Below, piece after piece: positions 42,704 to 50,757 of a stretch of DNA of 64,000 bases. Position numbers and translations under genes: made by a program. Below the pieces are notes generated by a model. The model was not told the DNA's origin and made no database searches. It saw only the letters and a list, made by a program, of their open reading frames with translations. The first letter of the stretch is position 1. Every line of letters begins with the position of its first letter. Source of the DNA: Rhizobium sp. 11515TR (lineage in GTDB: Bacteria; Pseudomonadota; Alphaproteobacteria; Rhizobiales; Rhizobiaceae); contig NZ_CP022999.1 in the NCBI RefSeq assembly GCF_002277895.1, forward strand, positions 1,426,001 to 1,490,000, given 5' to 3'.

Positions 42704-43686
42704 TGGACATTATTGGCTATGGCGCTTTCTTCCTGACCACCGCGCTGATCTTCTCCTTCATCACCCTCGGCCTGAACCTGCAATGGGGCCTAACCGGCCT
42801 CTTCAATGTCGGGCTCGCCGGCTTCGTAGCGATTGGCGCCTATACCTCGGCCCTTCTGACGACGCCGGATACGGCCGGGCGGTTTGGTGGGTTCGATCTG
42901 CCGATCCTCGTCGGCTGGCTCGGCGCAATGATTATCGCCGGTCTTGCCGCCGCCATCATCGGTGTGGCGACGCTCCGACTGAAATCCGATTATCTGGCGA
43001 TCACAACCTTCGGCGTAGCCGTCGTCGTCCAGCTCGTGGCGCTGAATGCGCAGAAACTGACCGGTGGCCCCTTTGGTATCGGCTTCATTCCGCGCCCATT
43101 TTCGAACCTCGCCGAAACGCCGCTTCTTTTCAATTTGGCCAATCTCGGCATCGTGGTCGTCGCATTGCTGATCGTTTATTTTGCGCTGGAGCATCTTGTA
43201 AAAAGCCCCTGGGGACGTGTTCTCAAGGCGCTGCGTGAGGACGAGCGTGCCGCCATTTCTCTCGGCAAGAGCGCTCGCTTCTATCGCGTACAGGCCTTTG
43301 CCGTCGGTGGTGCGGTCATGGGATTGGCCGGCGCCATACAGGCGCATTTCATTGGCTTTATCGCGCCGGATAATTATCTTCCGATCCTGACCTTTCAGGT
43401 CTGGGTCATGCTGATCGTCGGCGGCTCTGGCAGCAACAAGGGTGCTATCGTCGGCAGCGTTCTGGTCTGGGCTATATGGGCTGGTTCCGGTGCGCTGACG
43501 AGCATCCTCTTTTCGCCCGAACAGCAGGCTCGCGCGGCATCGCTGCAGATCGTGGCAATCGGCATCATGCTCTGCATCATCCTGCTGGTGCGTCCCGGCG
43601 GCCTCTTTGGCAATATGCCGCGGCGGCGATCAGCGGTCGCGCCGCAACAAAAAACGGCCGAGGACAAGAACAGCGCCGCCTCATAA
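42700..43686 (+). CDS. HAAT-type ABC transporter permease (LivM-like)
   Basis: This is a 328-residue permease with about nine hydrophobic segments, including the LivM-type 'GLTGLFNVGLAGFVAIGAYTSALL' segment in parts and 'LKSDYLAITTFGVAVV'. The coupling loop is 'RVLKALREDERAAISLGKSA'. It completes the transporter whose binding protein is encoded on the other strand at 35763. A terminator follows at 43704. Confidence 0.93.
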   Translation: MMDIIGYGAFFLTTALIFSFITLGLNLQWGLTGLFNVGLAGFVAIGAYTSALLTTPDTAGRFGGFDLPILVGWLGAMIIAGLAAAIIGVATLRLKSDYLAITTFGVAVVVQLVALNAQKLTGGPFGIGFIPRPFSNLAETPLLFNLANLGIVVVALLIVYFALEHLVKSPWGRVLKALREDERAAISLGKSARFYRVQAFAVGGAVMGLAGAIQAHFIGFIAPDNYLPILTFQVWVMLIVGGSGSNKGAIVGSVLVWAIWAGSGALTSILFSPEQQARAASLQIVAIGIMLCIILLVRPGGLFGNMPRRRSAVAPQQKTAEDKNSAAS

Positions 43687-43703
43687 CCTAGCGCCTGAGG
43701 GAG

Positions 43704-43724
43704 CTGGAGCGTTGCTCCAGTTTT
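43704..43724. terminator. Terminator between convergent operons
   Basis: CTGGAGC (43704-43710) and GCTCCAG (43714-43720) form a 7-bp stem with a GTT loop, followed by TTTT on the + strand. It lies 17 bases past the LivM-like stop and 32 bases from the end of the convergent permease gene. This is a good rho-independent terminator for the liv-type operon. Confidence 0.8.
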
Positions 43725-43755
43725 ACGCTATGCGCAGTCGCAAGGCGTGTTGCCT

Positions 43756-44577
43756 CTAACCTTTAACGGCGCCTGCCGTCATCGAGCCCGAAAGCTGGCG
43801 ATACATCACGAGGCCGAGCAAGGCTGGCGGCAAGGCGCCGAGGATCATGACGGCGGATGCCAGCCCCCATTGCACGCCGCCGCCGCTGGCCGCGAAGAAG
43901 AAGGAGGCGCCGACCGTCATCGGGACGGCGCGGTTGGTCGTCAGCATCAGGCCGAAGAGGAATTCGTTCCAGGCAGTGATGAAGCCGAAGATGAAGGTGG
44001 TGACGAGCGCAGGGCGGATCACCGGACGAATGACCATGATCATGATCTGGAAGACGTTGGCTCCGTCGACCGTCGCGGCCTCGTCGAGCTCTATCGGTAT
44101 GTCGGATATGGCATTGACCAGCATGACCAGCGCCAGCGGGATATTGACGATCGTCAGAATAAGCCCGAGGCCGATCCGGGTGTCGAGCAGGCCAAGCCAC
44201 TGATACATCATATAAAGCGGGATCGCGAAAACGACCAGTGGCACGGCGCGAAGGTTGATAACGAGTGGAAGCAGGAGCTTTTGTCCGGTCTCGCTACGAG
44301 CGATCACGTAAGCCGCCGGGAAGGTAAGCACGATCGCCAGCAGAGTGCCCATGAGCGCTGCCGCGGCGCTGTTTGCGAGATAAAGGAAAATGTTGAAGCG
44401 CTCGATGTCCGTCAGTACCTTGACGTAGTTGTCGAAGGTCGGCTGTTCGATCCAAAGGCCGGGATTATTAGAGATCTCGCGTGTGGTCTTGAACGAAGTA
44501 ATGAGGGTGACGAGGATCGGAAAATTCATCGCGAAGACCACGATACCATAAACGATCCAGCGTAGGAGTTTCAGCAT
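43756..44577 (-). CDS. CUT1 carbohydrate ABC transporter permease (MalG-like)
   Basis: This is a 273-residue permease with six hydrophobic segments and the EAA coupling motif 'IPIELDEAATVDGANVFQIMIMVI' in parts. ATG at 44577 follows AGGAAGAG and lies just inside the upstream permease stop. It pairs with the MalF-like gene 44579-45445. No ATP-binding gene lies in this operon. With the NanE-NanK fusion downstream of the regulator side, an amino-sugar substrate is likely. Confidence 0.92.
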   Translation of the reverse strand: MLKLLRWIVYGIVVFAMNFPILVTLITSFKTTREISNNPGLWIEQPTFDNYVKVLTDIERFNIFLYLANSAAAALMGTLLAIVLTFPAAYVIARSETGQKLLLPLVINLRAVPLVVFAIPLYMMYQWLGLLDTRIGLGLILTIVNIPLALVMLVNAISDIPIELDEAATVDGANVFQIMIMVIRPVIRPALVTTFIFGFITAWNEFLFGLMLTTNRAVPMTVGASFFFAASGGGVQWGLASAVMILGALPPALLGLVMYRQLSGSMTAGAVKG

Positions 44578-44578
44578 C

Positions 44579-45445
44579 TCATCTCTTCCTTCGCGCGCCA
44601 AGCCAGTTCAGGCTGTAGAGAACCAGCAATGAGGTGATGAACAGGACGACGGATGCCGCCACCGCCTTGCCGATGGCGCCCTCCTTGAAGAAGGCCTGGT
44701 AGATGTAGATCGACAATGAGGTCGTCGATCCACCGGCCCCGCTGCCGGTCAGGGCGTAGACATTGTCGAACACGCGGAAGCCGTCGATGAAGCGGATGAA
44801 GAAGGCGACGGTCAGCGTCGGCAGCATCAGGGGCAGTTCGATACGCCAAAGCCGCTGGAGACCGGTTGCGCCATCGAGCGCTGCGGCCTCGCGCACATCT
44901 TCGGGAATGGCGATGTAGGCGACGTAGAAGAGCAGAAAGGCGAATGGCGTCCATTGCAGCACTTCGACGGCGACAAGCGTGCGGAAGGCGTTCTGATAGT
45001 CGAGGAAAGCCGGGCTGTCGCCGAACCATTCGAAAAGATAATAGGGTACAGGTCCGGCAAATTCATGCAGCACGAGGCGGTACATCAGGCCGACCATGGC
45101 GGGTGCGACCATCAACGGCAGCATCAGCGGAGCCATCAGAACAGGGCGTGCCGATAGAAGCGGCTTCAGAAAGATCGCCAGGAAAAGGCCGAGCAGGCAT
45201 TCCGAGATAGCCGTGATGATGCCAAAGCGGAAGGAGAACCAGACGGATTGCCAGAATGCGGCTTCCGTCAGCACTGTGACGTAATTGCCGACGCCACTGA
45301 TCCGTGGGCTGCGCAAAGTCTCAAACGAAACGGCCGAAACGGAATAGAGAAGATTGAGAAGAGCCGGGAAGCCGAGGAACAGCAGCAGAAACCCGACCAA
45401 CGGTGCCAGGTAGAGCCTGCCTTCGGCGCGTTTTACAAGAGCCAT
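44579..45445 (-). CDS. CUT1 carbohydrate ABC transporter permease (MalF-like)
   Basis: This is a 288-residue permease with six hydrophobic segments and the coupling motif 'IPEDVREAAALDGATGLQRLW'. It follows the binding-protein gene on the minus strand, separated by 155 bases that contain a RIME-like repeat. It ends just before the MalG-like gene begins. Confidence 0.92.
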   Translation of the reverse strand: MALVKRAEGRLYLAPLVGFLLLFLGFPALLNLLYSVSAVSFETLRSPRISGVGNYVTVLTEAAFWQSVWFSFRFGIITAISECLLGLFLAIFLKPLLSARPVLMAPLMLPLMVAPAMVGLMYRLVLHEFAGPVPYYLFEWFGDSPAFLDYQNAFRTLVAVEVLQWTPFAFLLFYVAYIAIPEDVREAAALDGATGLQRLWRIELPLMLPTLTVAFFIRFIDGFRVFDNVYALTGSGAGGSTTSLSIYIYQAFFKEGAIGKAVAASVVLFITSLLVLYSLNWLGARRKR

Positions 45446-45476
45446 GGGTTTCAGCCGTATTGGCCGGATGCCGTCA

Positions 45477-45577
45477 GAACCTTTTCGCTTTTCGTCGAAT
45501 CGCGAAAAGGCTCTATTCTTCTGTTTTTACGCAATTCCGGACGGAAAACCGCAATACACTTTTCCTGGAATTGCTCC
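45477..45577. repeat. RIME-like intergenic repeat, copy 2 (inside a transport operon)
   Basis: The hairpin arms CCTTTTCGC (45480-45488) and GCGAAAAGG (45502-45510) are followed by GCAATTCCGGACGGAAAA and CTTTTCCTGGAATTGCTCC. It is in the opposite orientation to copy 1 and the same as copy 3. It lies between the binding-protein and permease genes of one operon, where a hairpin could raise the binding protein to permease ratio. Confidence 0.8.
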
Positions 45578-45600
45578 AAAGCCGGCACCCGGCCTTCTCC

Positions 45601-46926
45601 TTATTTCTTTAAGAGATCCTGCATGCCGGCCTTGGTATGGGCAAGCGCATCCTCAAGGCTCTGCTGACCCGACCAGTAGCCGGTGAATTCCTTGGCCTGC
45701 AGCTCGTAGATCGATAGTGCCTTGGCCGAGGTGGCCCCCGTCATGACGTAGCCATATTTGCTGGCAAACTCGCCGAGCTTTACGAGATCGGGACGTTCCT
45801 TCGCCACCTTGGCGACGACATCCGGCGCCAGCGCCGGTGAACCGCCGGCACGCGCATAGGCAAGAGCCGCATCCTCGGAGGACAGCCACTTGAGGAACTT
45901 GATCGCGCCTTCCTTATTCTGCGCGTTCTTGTTCAGCCCTAGGCCGAGACCGTGGATATGGTCGGCGCGACCATTTGGCCCGGCCGGCGGCGCAACGATG
46001 CCGGTGACGTCGGCGACGGCAGGCGACTTCTTCGCATCGGTGAGCTCGGCAGCCGCGGCATTCCATTGCAGGGCAGTCGCGGCCTGGCCGGAGCTGAAGG
46101 CGGCATTGGTTTCGGCATATTCGTAGCTCAGCGAATCCTTTGGCGATGCGCCGGCATCGTAAAGCGTCTTATAGAGCTTCAGTGCCGTCTTATAGGCATC
46201 CGACTCGATCGTGACATTGCCGCTCGCGTCCATCCAGTCGCCGCCATAGGAGCGCGGCAGGGATTGGAACACCATCATGTTGAAGAGAAGGTTCTTCATC
46301 TGCAGCACGGTGCCGTAGCGGACTGGGCTCTGGCGGTTCACCTGCTTGCTGAAATAGAGCGAAGTCGCTGCCCAGTCATCCCAGGTCCAATCGTCAGGCT
46401 GCTTCGGTGCCAGCTCCTTGCCGAGATATTTCTTGGAGATCTCGGCATATTTGGCTTTGGCATCGGGATCGGCGATGAGGGCATCAATGAGATCCTTGCG
46501 GTAGTACATGAAATGCAGCGACAGGTCCGTCGGCACGCCATATTGCTTGCCATCGAACTGCATCGTCTTCAGCACCGTGTCGCCGAACACTTTGGAGGCA
46601 TCCGCATTAAGTTCGATCGGCTCCATGTAAGGTGCATAGCGGCCGATCGAATAGGTCGCGACCAGATTGACGTCGAAGGCGTTCGAGCCGGCTGCCATGT
46701 CGGCCTGCAGCTCGTCAAAAAAACCGTCGCGATTGAAGAACAGCAGCTCGACCTTGTCGGCATCCGGTGCCGTCTTGTTGTAGAGATCGGCGGTGGCGCG
46801 CAGCGCCGTTTCCTCCGAGCCTCCCGGCCAGCCGAGCACCACAACCTTGGCATTGGCAAGTCCCGGCAGGGCCGTTGCCGACAGCATGAGGGCAAGTAGT
46901 GTGGACGATATGTGCTTGAATTTCAT
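45601..46926 (-). CDS. CUT1 carbohydrate ABC transporter substrate-binding protein (SBP_bac_1)
   Basis: This is a 441-residue exported binding protein with a signal peptide (cleavage near 'PGLANA', residue 26). The family 1 pattern is seen in 'FDVNLVATYSIGRYAPYMEPIELNAD' and in 'AIKFLKWLSSEDAALAYARAGGSPAL', each in parts. It is the first transporter gene on the minus strand, 47 bases downstream of the NanE-NanK gene, so it is probably co-transcribed with it. Confidence 0.92.
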   Translation of the reverse strand: MKFKHISSTLLALMLSATALPGLANAKVVVLGWPGGSEETALRATADLYNKTAPDADKVELLFFNRDGFFDELQADMAAGSNAFDVNLVATYSIGRYAPYMEPIELNADASKVFGDTVLKTMQFDGKQYGVPTDLSLHFMYYRKDLIDALIADPDAKAKYAEISKKYLGKELAPKQPDDWTWDDWAATSLYFSKQVNRQSPVRYGTVLQMKNLLFNMMVFQSLPRSYGGDWMDASGNVTIESDAYKTALKLYKTLYDAGASPKDSLSYEYAETNAAFSSGQAATALQWNAAAAELTDAKKSPAVADVTGIVAPPAGPNGRADHIHGLGLGLNKNAQNKEGAIKFLKWLSSEDAALAYARAGGSPALAPDVVAKVAKERPDLVKLGEFASKYGYVMTGATSAKALSIYELQAKEFTGYWSGQQSLEDALAHTKAGMQDLLKK

Positions 46927-46973
46927 TTTTGTTCCCTTTCCTTATCGTTGTTTGTTGAATTGGGCAGGTCTGT

Positions 46974-48488
46974 TCATCGATGGCGCGCAGCAAGATCTGC
47001 CGCGCCGATGATGCCAGCATTGGAGCCGAGGCTTGCGGCGACTAGGCGCGGTGCCAGATGCGGCGGCAATCCCTCGAGTTGCGCACTGACAGTGTCTAGA
47101 TAGCCGGATGCCAAACCGATACCGCCGCCGATAACAATACGTTTCGGCGCGAACATCATCTGGATGTCACGGCATAGAAGCGCGATGCGTGACGCCGACT
47201 GCGTGATGATCGCTTCGGCCCAGGCGGCACCTTCGCGTGCCTTTTGAAAGATCTCGTGTGCCTCGGCCGGATGCCCGGCACGGGCGGCTTCGGCCGCCAT
47301 CCACCGACCCGAAACGAGGTCCTCCAATGGTGACTGGCCGTGTGTCGGTCCGCGAAGCAGGCCGAAATGACCTGCCAGACCCAATAGCGGCCGCCCATTA
47401 ATTACGATGCCGCCGCCGATGCCCGTCGATATGGTCAAAAAGACGGTATCTTCGTTGGCGCCGGCGCCGAACCTGTGTTCGCCCCAGGCTGCAGCCTGAG
47501 CATCGTTGACGGCGAGAGCCGGCTTGCCGAAGAGTTTGCTGGCCTGTGCCGCCAGCGGATAGCCGTCCGGAATTGCGAGTGTCGCGGGATTGAGGGTCGA
47601 CCAGCATCCGTCCCTTATCAAGCCAGTTGCCGCGATGGCAACGCGCTCATATCGACCGACCCAGGACTTTGCCCGCTCGGAGACGGCCGCCAGCCAGGCG
47701 TTCGGGTCTGCCTGCCGGCTGGTTGCGATGGTTGCCTTATCAAGTACCTGCGCGCCCTGGACCAGGGCCGCCAGGGTCTTAGTGCCGCCGATATCGATCG
47801 CCAGCGTTGCATCATTGCGCTCGGAAAAGGCAGCGGAAACAGCGCCGTCGAACCAGAGTGTCACATGCTCGGTGCGCGTGATTGCCGATCCGACGACGAC
47901 GGCACAGGCACCGGCCCGCACGGCATCCGCCGCCTGTTCGGGTGTGCGGATGCGGCCTTCGCCGATCACATAGGGCGTGAGCTTCCGCATGGCGGCAATC
48001 AGCGCGATATCCGGCTCCACCGGTTCGGGGCCGCCGACATAGCCGGACATAGTCGTGCCGACGAAATCGACGCCGGCGTCGAGGGCGCGTTTGGCATCCC
48101 CAACACACGAGCAATCCGCCATCGACAGCAGACCTCGGGCCTTGATGGCGGCAATCAGCGCTTCGATCGTTGCCGGACGAGGCCGGTCGGTCGCATCGAA
48201 GGCGATGATATCGGCGCCGGCATCGGCCAGCGCCTCGACATCGGTGATAAAGGGAGTGATGCGCACTGGGCTGTCATCGAGATCACGCTTGACGATGCCG
48301 ATGATCGGCGCGTCGACGGCGGCCCTGACGGCTGCGACGTAAGCCGCCGACTCGATGCGCAAGGCACGGGCGCCAGCGGCCAGCGCCGCACGCGCAAAGC
48401 CGCTGACGAAAATGGCCTCATCCATCGCCCCGCCCGGTACGGGCTGGCATGAGACGATGAGGCTCAGATTGAGATCTTCCTTGCGCAT
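46974..48488 (-). CDS. Fused N-acetylmannosamine-6-phosphate 2-epimerase / N-acetylmannosamine kinase (NanE-NanK)
   Basis: This is a 504-residue bifunctional protein. Residues about 1-222 are a NanE-type TIM barrel, with 'IVSCQPVPGG' at 11-20, the catalytic lysine in 'GIVKRDLDDS' (K67) and 'GEGRIRTPEQ' near 176. Residues about 228-504 form a ROK kinase domain with ATP motif 'AIDIGGTKT' and catalytic Asp in 'AVNDAQAAAWGE' (D329). The usual ROK zinc site (GEIGH followed by CxCGxxGC) is missing; the corresponding stretch reads 'LAGHFGLLRGPTHGQ'. The pair would convert ManNAc to ManNAc-6-P and GlcNAc-6-P. No NanA lyase is in the window. Confidence 0.9.
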   Translation of the reverse strand: MRKEDLNLSLIVSCQPVPGGAMDEAIFVSGFARAALAAGARALRIESAAYVAAVRAAVDAPIIGIVKRDLDDSPVRITPFITDVEALADAGADIIAFDATDRPRPATIEALIAAIKARGLLSMADCSCVGDAKRALDAGVDFVGTTMSGYVGGPEPVEPDIALIAAMRKLTPYVIGEGRIRTPEQAADAVRAGACAVVVGSAITRTEHVTLWFDGAVSAAFSERNDATLAIDIGGTKTLAALVQGAQVLDKATIATSRQADPNAWLAAVSERAKSWVGRYERVAIAATGLIRDGCWSTLNPATLAIPDGYPLAAQASKLFGKPALAVNDAQAAAWGEHRFGAGANEDTVFLTISTGIGGGIVINGRPLLGLAGHFGLLRGPTHGQSPLEDLVSGRWMAAEAARAGHPAEAHEIFQKAREGAAWAEAIITQSASRIALLCRDIQMMFAPKRIVIGGGIGLASGYLDTVSAQLEGLPPHLAPRLVAASLGSNAGIIGAADLAARHR

Positions 48489-48548
48489 TCGGCACCCCTT
48501 TCGGAGCGCAACGATAGAGAATGATCACCAGAAAGCAACCGGTTTTAA

Positions 48549-48559
48549 ACTGGTATTAT
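48549..48559. promoter_or_regulatory. Candidate GntR/UTRA operator upstream of the NanE-NanK gene
   Basis: ACTGGTATTAT occurs here, overlapping the GntR stop codon and upstream of the NanE-NanK start, and again at 49352-49362 upstream of the GntR gene itself. It also overlaps a 17-bp near-palindrome (48538-48554, ACCGGTTTTAAACTGGT). A shared element in front of both genes is the expected pattern for an autoregulated repressor. Confidence 0.55.
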
Positions 48560-49302
48560 CGCTGCAGTTCGAAGACGAAATCATAGACCTCGCCCTTGTA
48601 GCGGGTCTCGCAATATTCGACGATCTCTCCGTCTGCGAGAAAGCACCGCCGCTCGGTCGTCAGGATCGGTGCGCCCGGTTCGCAGCGCAGATGCTGCGCA
48701 TCCTCGGGCGAGGCGGCGCGCGCGCGCATGCGCTGGACGGCACGCCTAGGAAGAAAGCCGCGCTCGGCCAGCGCCTCATAGAGGGAATCGCCGACGAACG
48801 AAGGTGAGGGAAGGAAGCGCACGGGCACGGCGGCATGTTCGACTGCGATCGGTGCGCCATCGGCTGTTCGCACGCGGCGCATCCGCAGGACTTGCGCATT
48901 GGCTGAGATGCCGAGCGCCATCATCTCCGCCGGCGAAGGTCGGGTTAACTGTTTGGAAATCCAAACGCAACCGGGCTCCATTCCACGAGCGCGCAGGTCC
49001 TCGGAGAAACTGGTGAGGGTGGAAAGCGATTTTTCGACGCGCGAGCCAATCTCGCTGCGGGCACCCTGCCGTCGGCTCAACATGCCTTCCTCCTCCAGCA
49101 TGGCGAGTGCTTTTCGAACGGTGACGCGCGACAGGGAGAGGGTTTCCGCAAGCGATCGCTCGCCCGGCAATACCGAGCCGGATTTGAAGGCGTGGCTGCG
49201 GATGGCGGTTTCGATCGCGCTCTTCAGCTGCTTGTAGAGCGGCATCCCCTCTGTGCCGGAAGCAAGCTCTTTCCTGACCAGCTCAATAATATCAGTTGCC
49301 AA
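48556..49302 (-). CDS. GntR family regulator, HutC/UTRA type
   Basis: This is a 248-residue regulator with a GntR winged HTH ('LPGERSLAETLSLSRVTVRKAL' in two parts) and a C-terminal UTRA ligand domain ('RMRRVRTADGAPIAVEHAAVP' in parts). TTG at 49302 is chosen, after GGGAAG, and gives a family-typical length; ATG at 49245 is an alternative. The frame remains open to 49440, but that part runs through the palindrome 49402-49433 and a putative operator, so it is not coding. It probably senses an amino-sugar phosphate and controls the NanE-NanK/transporter operon. Confidence 0.85.
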   Translation of the reverse strand: MATDIIELVRKELASGTEGMPLYKQLKSAIETAIRSHAFKSGSVLPGERSLAETLSLSRVTVRKALAMLEEEGMLSRRQGARSEIGSRVEKSLSTLTSFSEDLRARGMEPGCVWISKQLTRPSPAEMMALGISANAQVLRMRRVRTADGAPIAVEHAAVPVRFLPSPSFVGDSLYEALAERGFLPRRAVQRMRARAASPEDAQHLRCEPGAPILTTERRCFLADGEIVEYCETRYKGEVYDFVFELQR

Positions 49303-49351
49303 GGCAGACTTCCCGTTGATGGCGTGGCGACGAAATGTCGCCCTGTTTGCT

Positions 49352-49362
49352 ACTGGTATTAT
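49352..49362. promoter_or_regulatory. Candidate GntR/UTRA operator upstream of its own gene
   Basis: This is a second copy of ACTGGTATTAT, followed by ACTGTACAGG and containing the odd-centred palindrome GTAT-T-ATAC. It lies 50 bases before the TTG start of the GntR gene, where autoregulation would act. Confidence 0.55.
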
Positions 49363-49401
49363 ACTGTACAGGTTTTTGCGATCTGTCGAGGCGGGTAAAG
49401 G

Positions 49402-49433
49402 GCATACCGGTCCGCTGAAGCGGACCGGTATGC
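49402..49433. terminator. Perfect 15-bp hairpin after the 128-residue hypothetical gene
   Basis: GCATACCGGTCCGCT (49402-49416) and AGCGGACCGGTATGC (49419-49433) form a perfect 15-bp inverted repeat with only GA between, so as RNA the loop would be TGAA or its complement. It lies 8 bases past the stop of the gene 49442-49828. It probably terminates that gene and separates it from the GntR gene. Confidence 0.8.
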
Positions 49434-49441
49434 ATTTCATA

Positions 49442-49828
49442 TTAGGAGGCCAGAGCGCGGCGTGCGGTCTGGGCTGGCATGGCTTTGCCGGGGACCCGCA
49501 AAGGGGCCTTTGCGACGACGGGCGAAATGCGGGTCGTATTGCTCTTGGTCGCTCCCAGCCAGCGAAGAATCGCGTCGAAGCCGGGCTGGGCAGCCCGCTT
49601 GAATTCCGGGCTCATCTCCTCGTCCATGCCGCAGAGCGAGGCAATTTCCTGGAAGTCGACACGTCCTGCCCGAAGGGGAGGGCGCGACTGGAAAACGATC
49701 AGGCCGATCATGAAGCCTTTGATATTCTCGAAGCTACGCGGCTGAAGCAGCGGCTTGAGCCGCATATCGCAAAAATCCGAAATCTTGCGCTGGAAAACGT
49801 CAGAGGCAGAGCTTTTCTTTATGGGCAT
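49442..49828 (-). CDS. Hypothetical protein, 128 residues
   Basis: I do not recognise this protein. It is basic, begins 'MPIKKSSASDVFQRKISDF', has one mildly hydrophobic stretch ('FENIKGFMIGLIVFQ') and a central 'VDFQEIASLCGMDEEM' segment that could be helical. The 30-residue C-terminal tail is Pro/Ala/Arg-rich. It has a fair ribosome-binding site (CAAGGAATGAATA) and its own terminator, which supports it being a real gene. The 292 bases upstream show nothing clear. Confidence 0.6.
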   Translation of the reverse strand: MPIKKSSASDVFQRKISDFCDMRLKPLLQPRSFENIKGFMIGLIVFQSRPPLRAGRVDFQEIASLCGMDEEMSPEFKRAAQPGFDAILRWLGATKSNTTRISPVVAKAPLRVPGKAMPAQTARRALAS

Positions 49829-50121
49829 TATTCATTCCTTGCAGGCGACATCATCCAAAGGTCGGGGTGTGGCCCGCTAAAGCACGCAGGTTAACGAAGC
49901 GCAAACAACCGACCGATTGGCCGCTTTCAATTCTACGATACGTCACCATTTGGCAAGTGAAAGATCGATCACGCTTCGGTCGGCACCGTTTCCGGCACGA
50001 GGCAGCGAAAGAGATCAGAAGTGTTGTCGTCGAGCCATCAAGACCATGAAAAAACTGTAACTTGCCTCCCGTGTCATTGAGAGCGACATTTTCCTTGCGC
50101 CGGAATTATGAGGTGAAAGAC

Positions 50122-50298
50122 ATGTCAGTCTTGGAAATGCTAGTCAGACGCCGGATGCAGGAAGAATATGCCAAGGGTACATCGCCGGAGCGCATCACCC
50201 GGCTCCTGCAGGAATTCTTCAACGGAGCAGAGGCCTCCCAAGCCGATGCACTGCGTTCGGAAGAGTATGCTAATGAATTCAAGATTACAGGTAGTTAG
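50122..50298 (+). CDS. Small hypothetical protein, 58 residues
   Basis: This starts at ATG 50122 behind GAGGTGAAAGAC, a good ribosome-binding site. The sequence 'MSVLEMLVRRRMQEEYAKG' and the following residues look like a helical, charged protein without membrane segments. No family is recognised. The upstream in-frame ATG at 50062 lacks a comparable site. Confidence 0.5.
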   Translation: MSVLEMLVRRRMQEEYAKGTSPERITRLLQEFFNGAEASQADALRSEEYANEFKITGS

Positions 50299-50757
50299 AC
50301 TGTGACCTTTTGAATGAGGCAAGGCGCTGTTTTTTACAACGCTTTGCTCATTGTTCTCGGCTTTCCGATCTGGCCGGCCCGCATCGGCGGGATTCGTTCA
50401 GCAGGCGAATGGCTCCGCGTATTGCGGAGTCCAGGCTTGCATAGCGCCGATGATTTCGTCCGCGCCCTTCCTCTCCGCTATTCATTTCGCTCGGATGCGA
50501 ATTGAGACCGGTGGCTTAAAATCCGATTTCCGGGCTTCCTCCGAGGCGCGACAAAATGCAGGTCACGGCCATGGTGTCTGTGACGGCTGCCTTTCTCCGT
50601 CCAATGATGTGCGTTTCCGGTTCTGTCAGAGCGGTTCAGCTTTTCATCGAATATATGAACCGCTCCAGCTCTTTGTCTTCACGCAATTCCGGACGGAAAC
50701 GGCTGCGCACTTTCCTTGGAATTGCTCCAGGCTGACCTATGCAAGGTCGGAGTGCAA
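50299..50757. other. 459-bp intergenic region containing RIME-like copy 3
   Basis: This is a gap between the 58-residue protein gene and the convergent L,D-transpeptidase gene. The right third is the repeat at 50627-50729. The left part (50299-50626) has short open frames without domain support. Nothing else is identified. Confidence 0.5.
50627..50729. repeat. RIME-like intergenic repeat, copy 3
   Basis: The perfect arms GAGCGGTTCA (50629-50638) and TGAACCGCTC (50656-50665) are followed by GCAATTCCGGACGGAAAC and CTTTCCTTGGAATTGCTCC. It is in the same orientation as copy 2 (45477) and inverted relative to copy 1 (15577). It lies downstream of the convergent L,D-transpeptidase gene, 28 bases from its stop. 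Confidence 0.85.
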
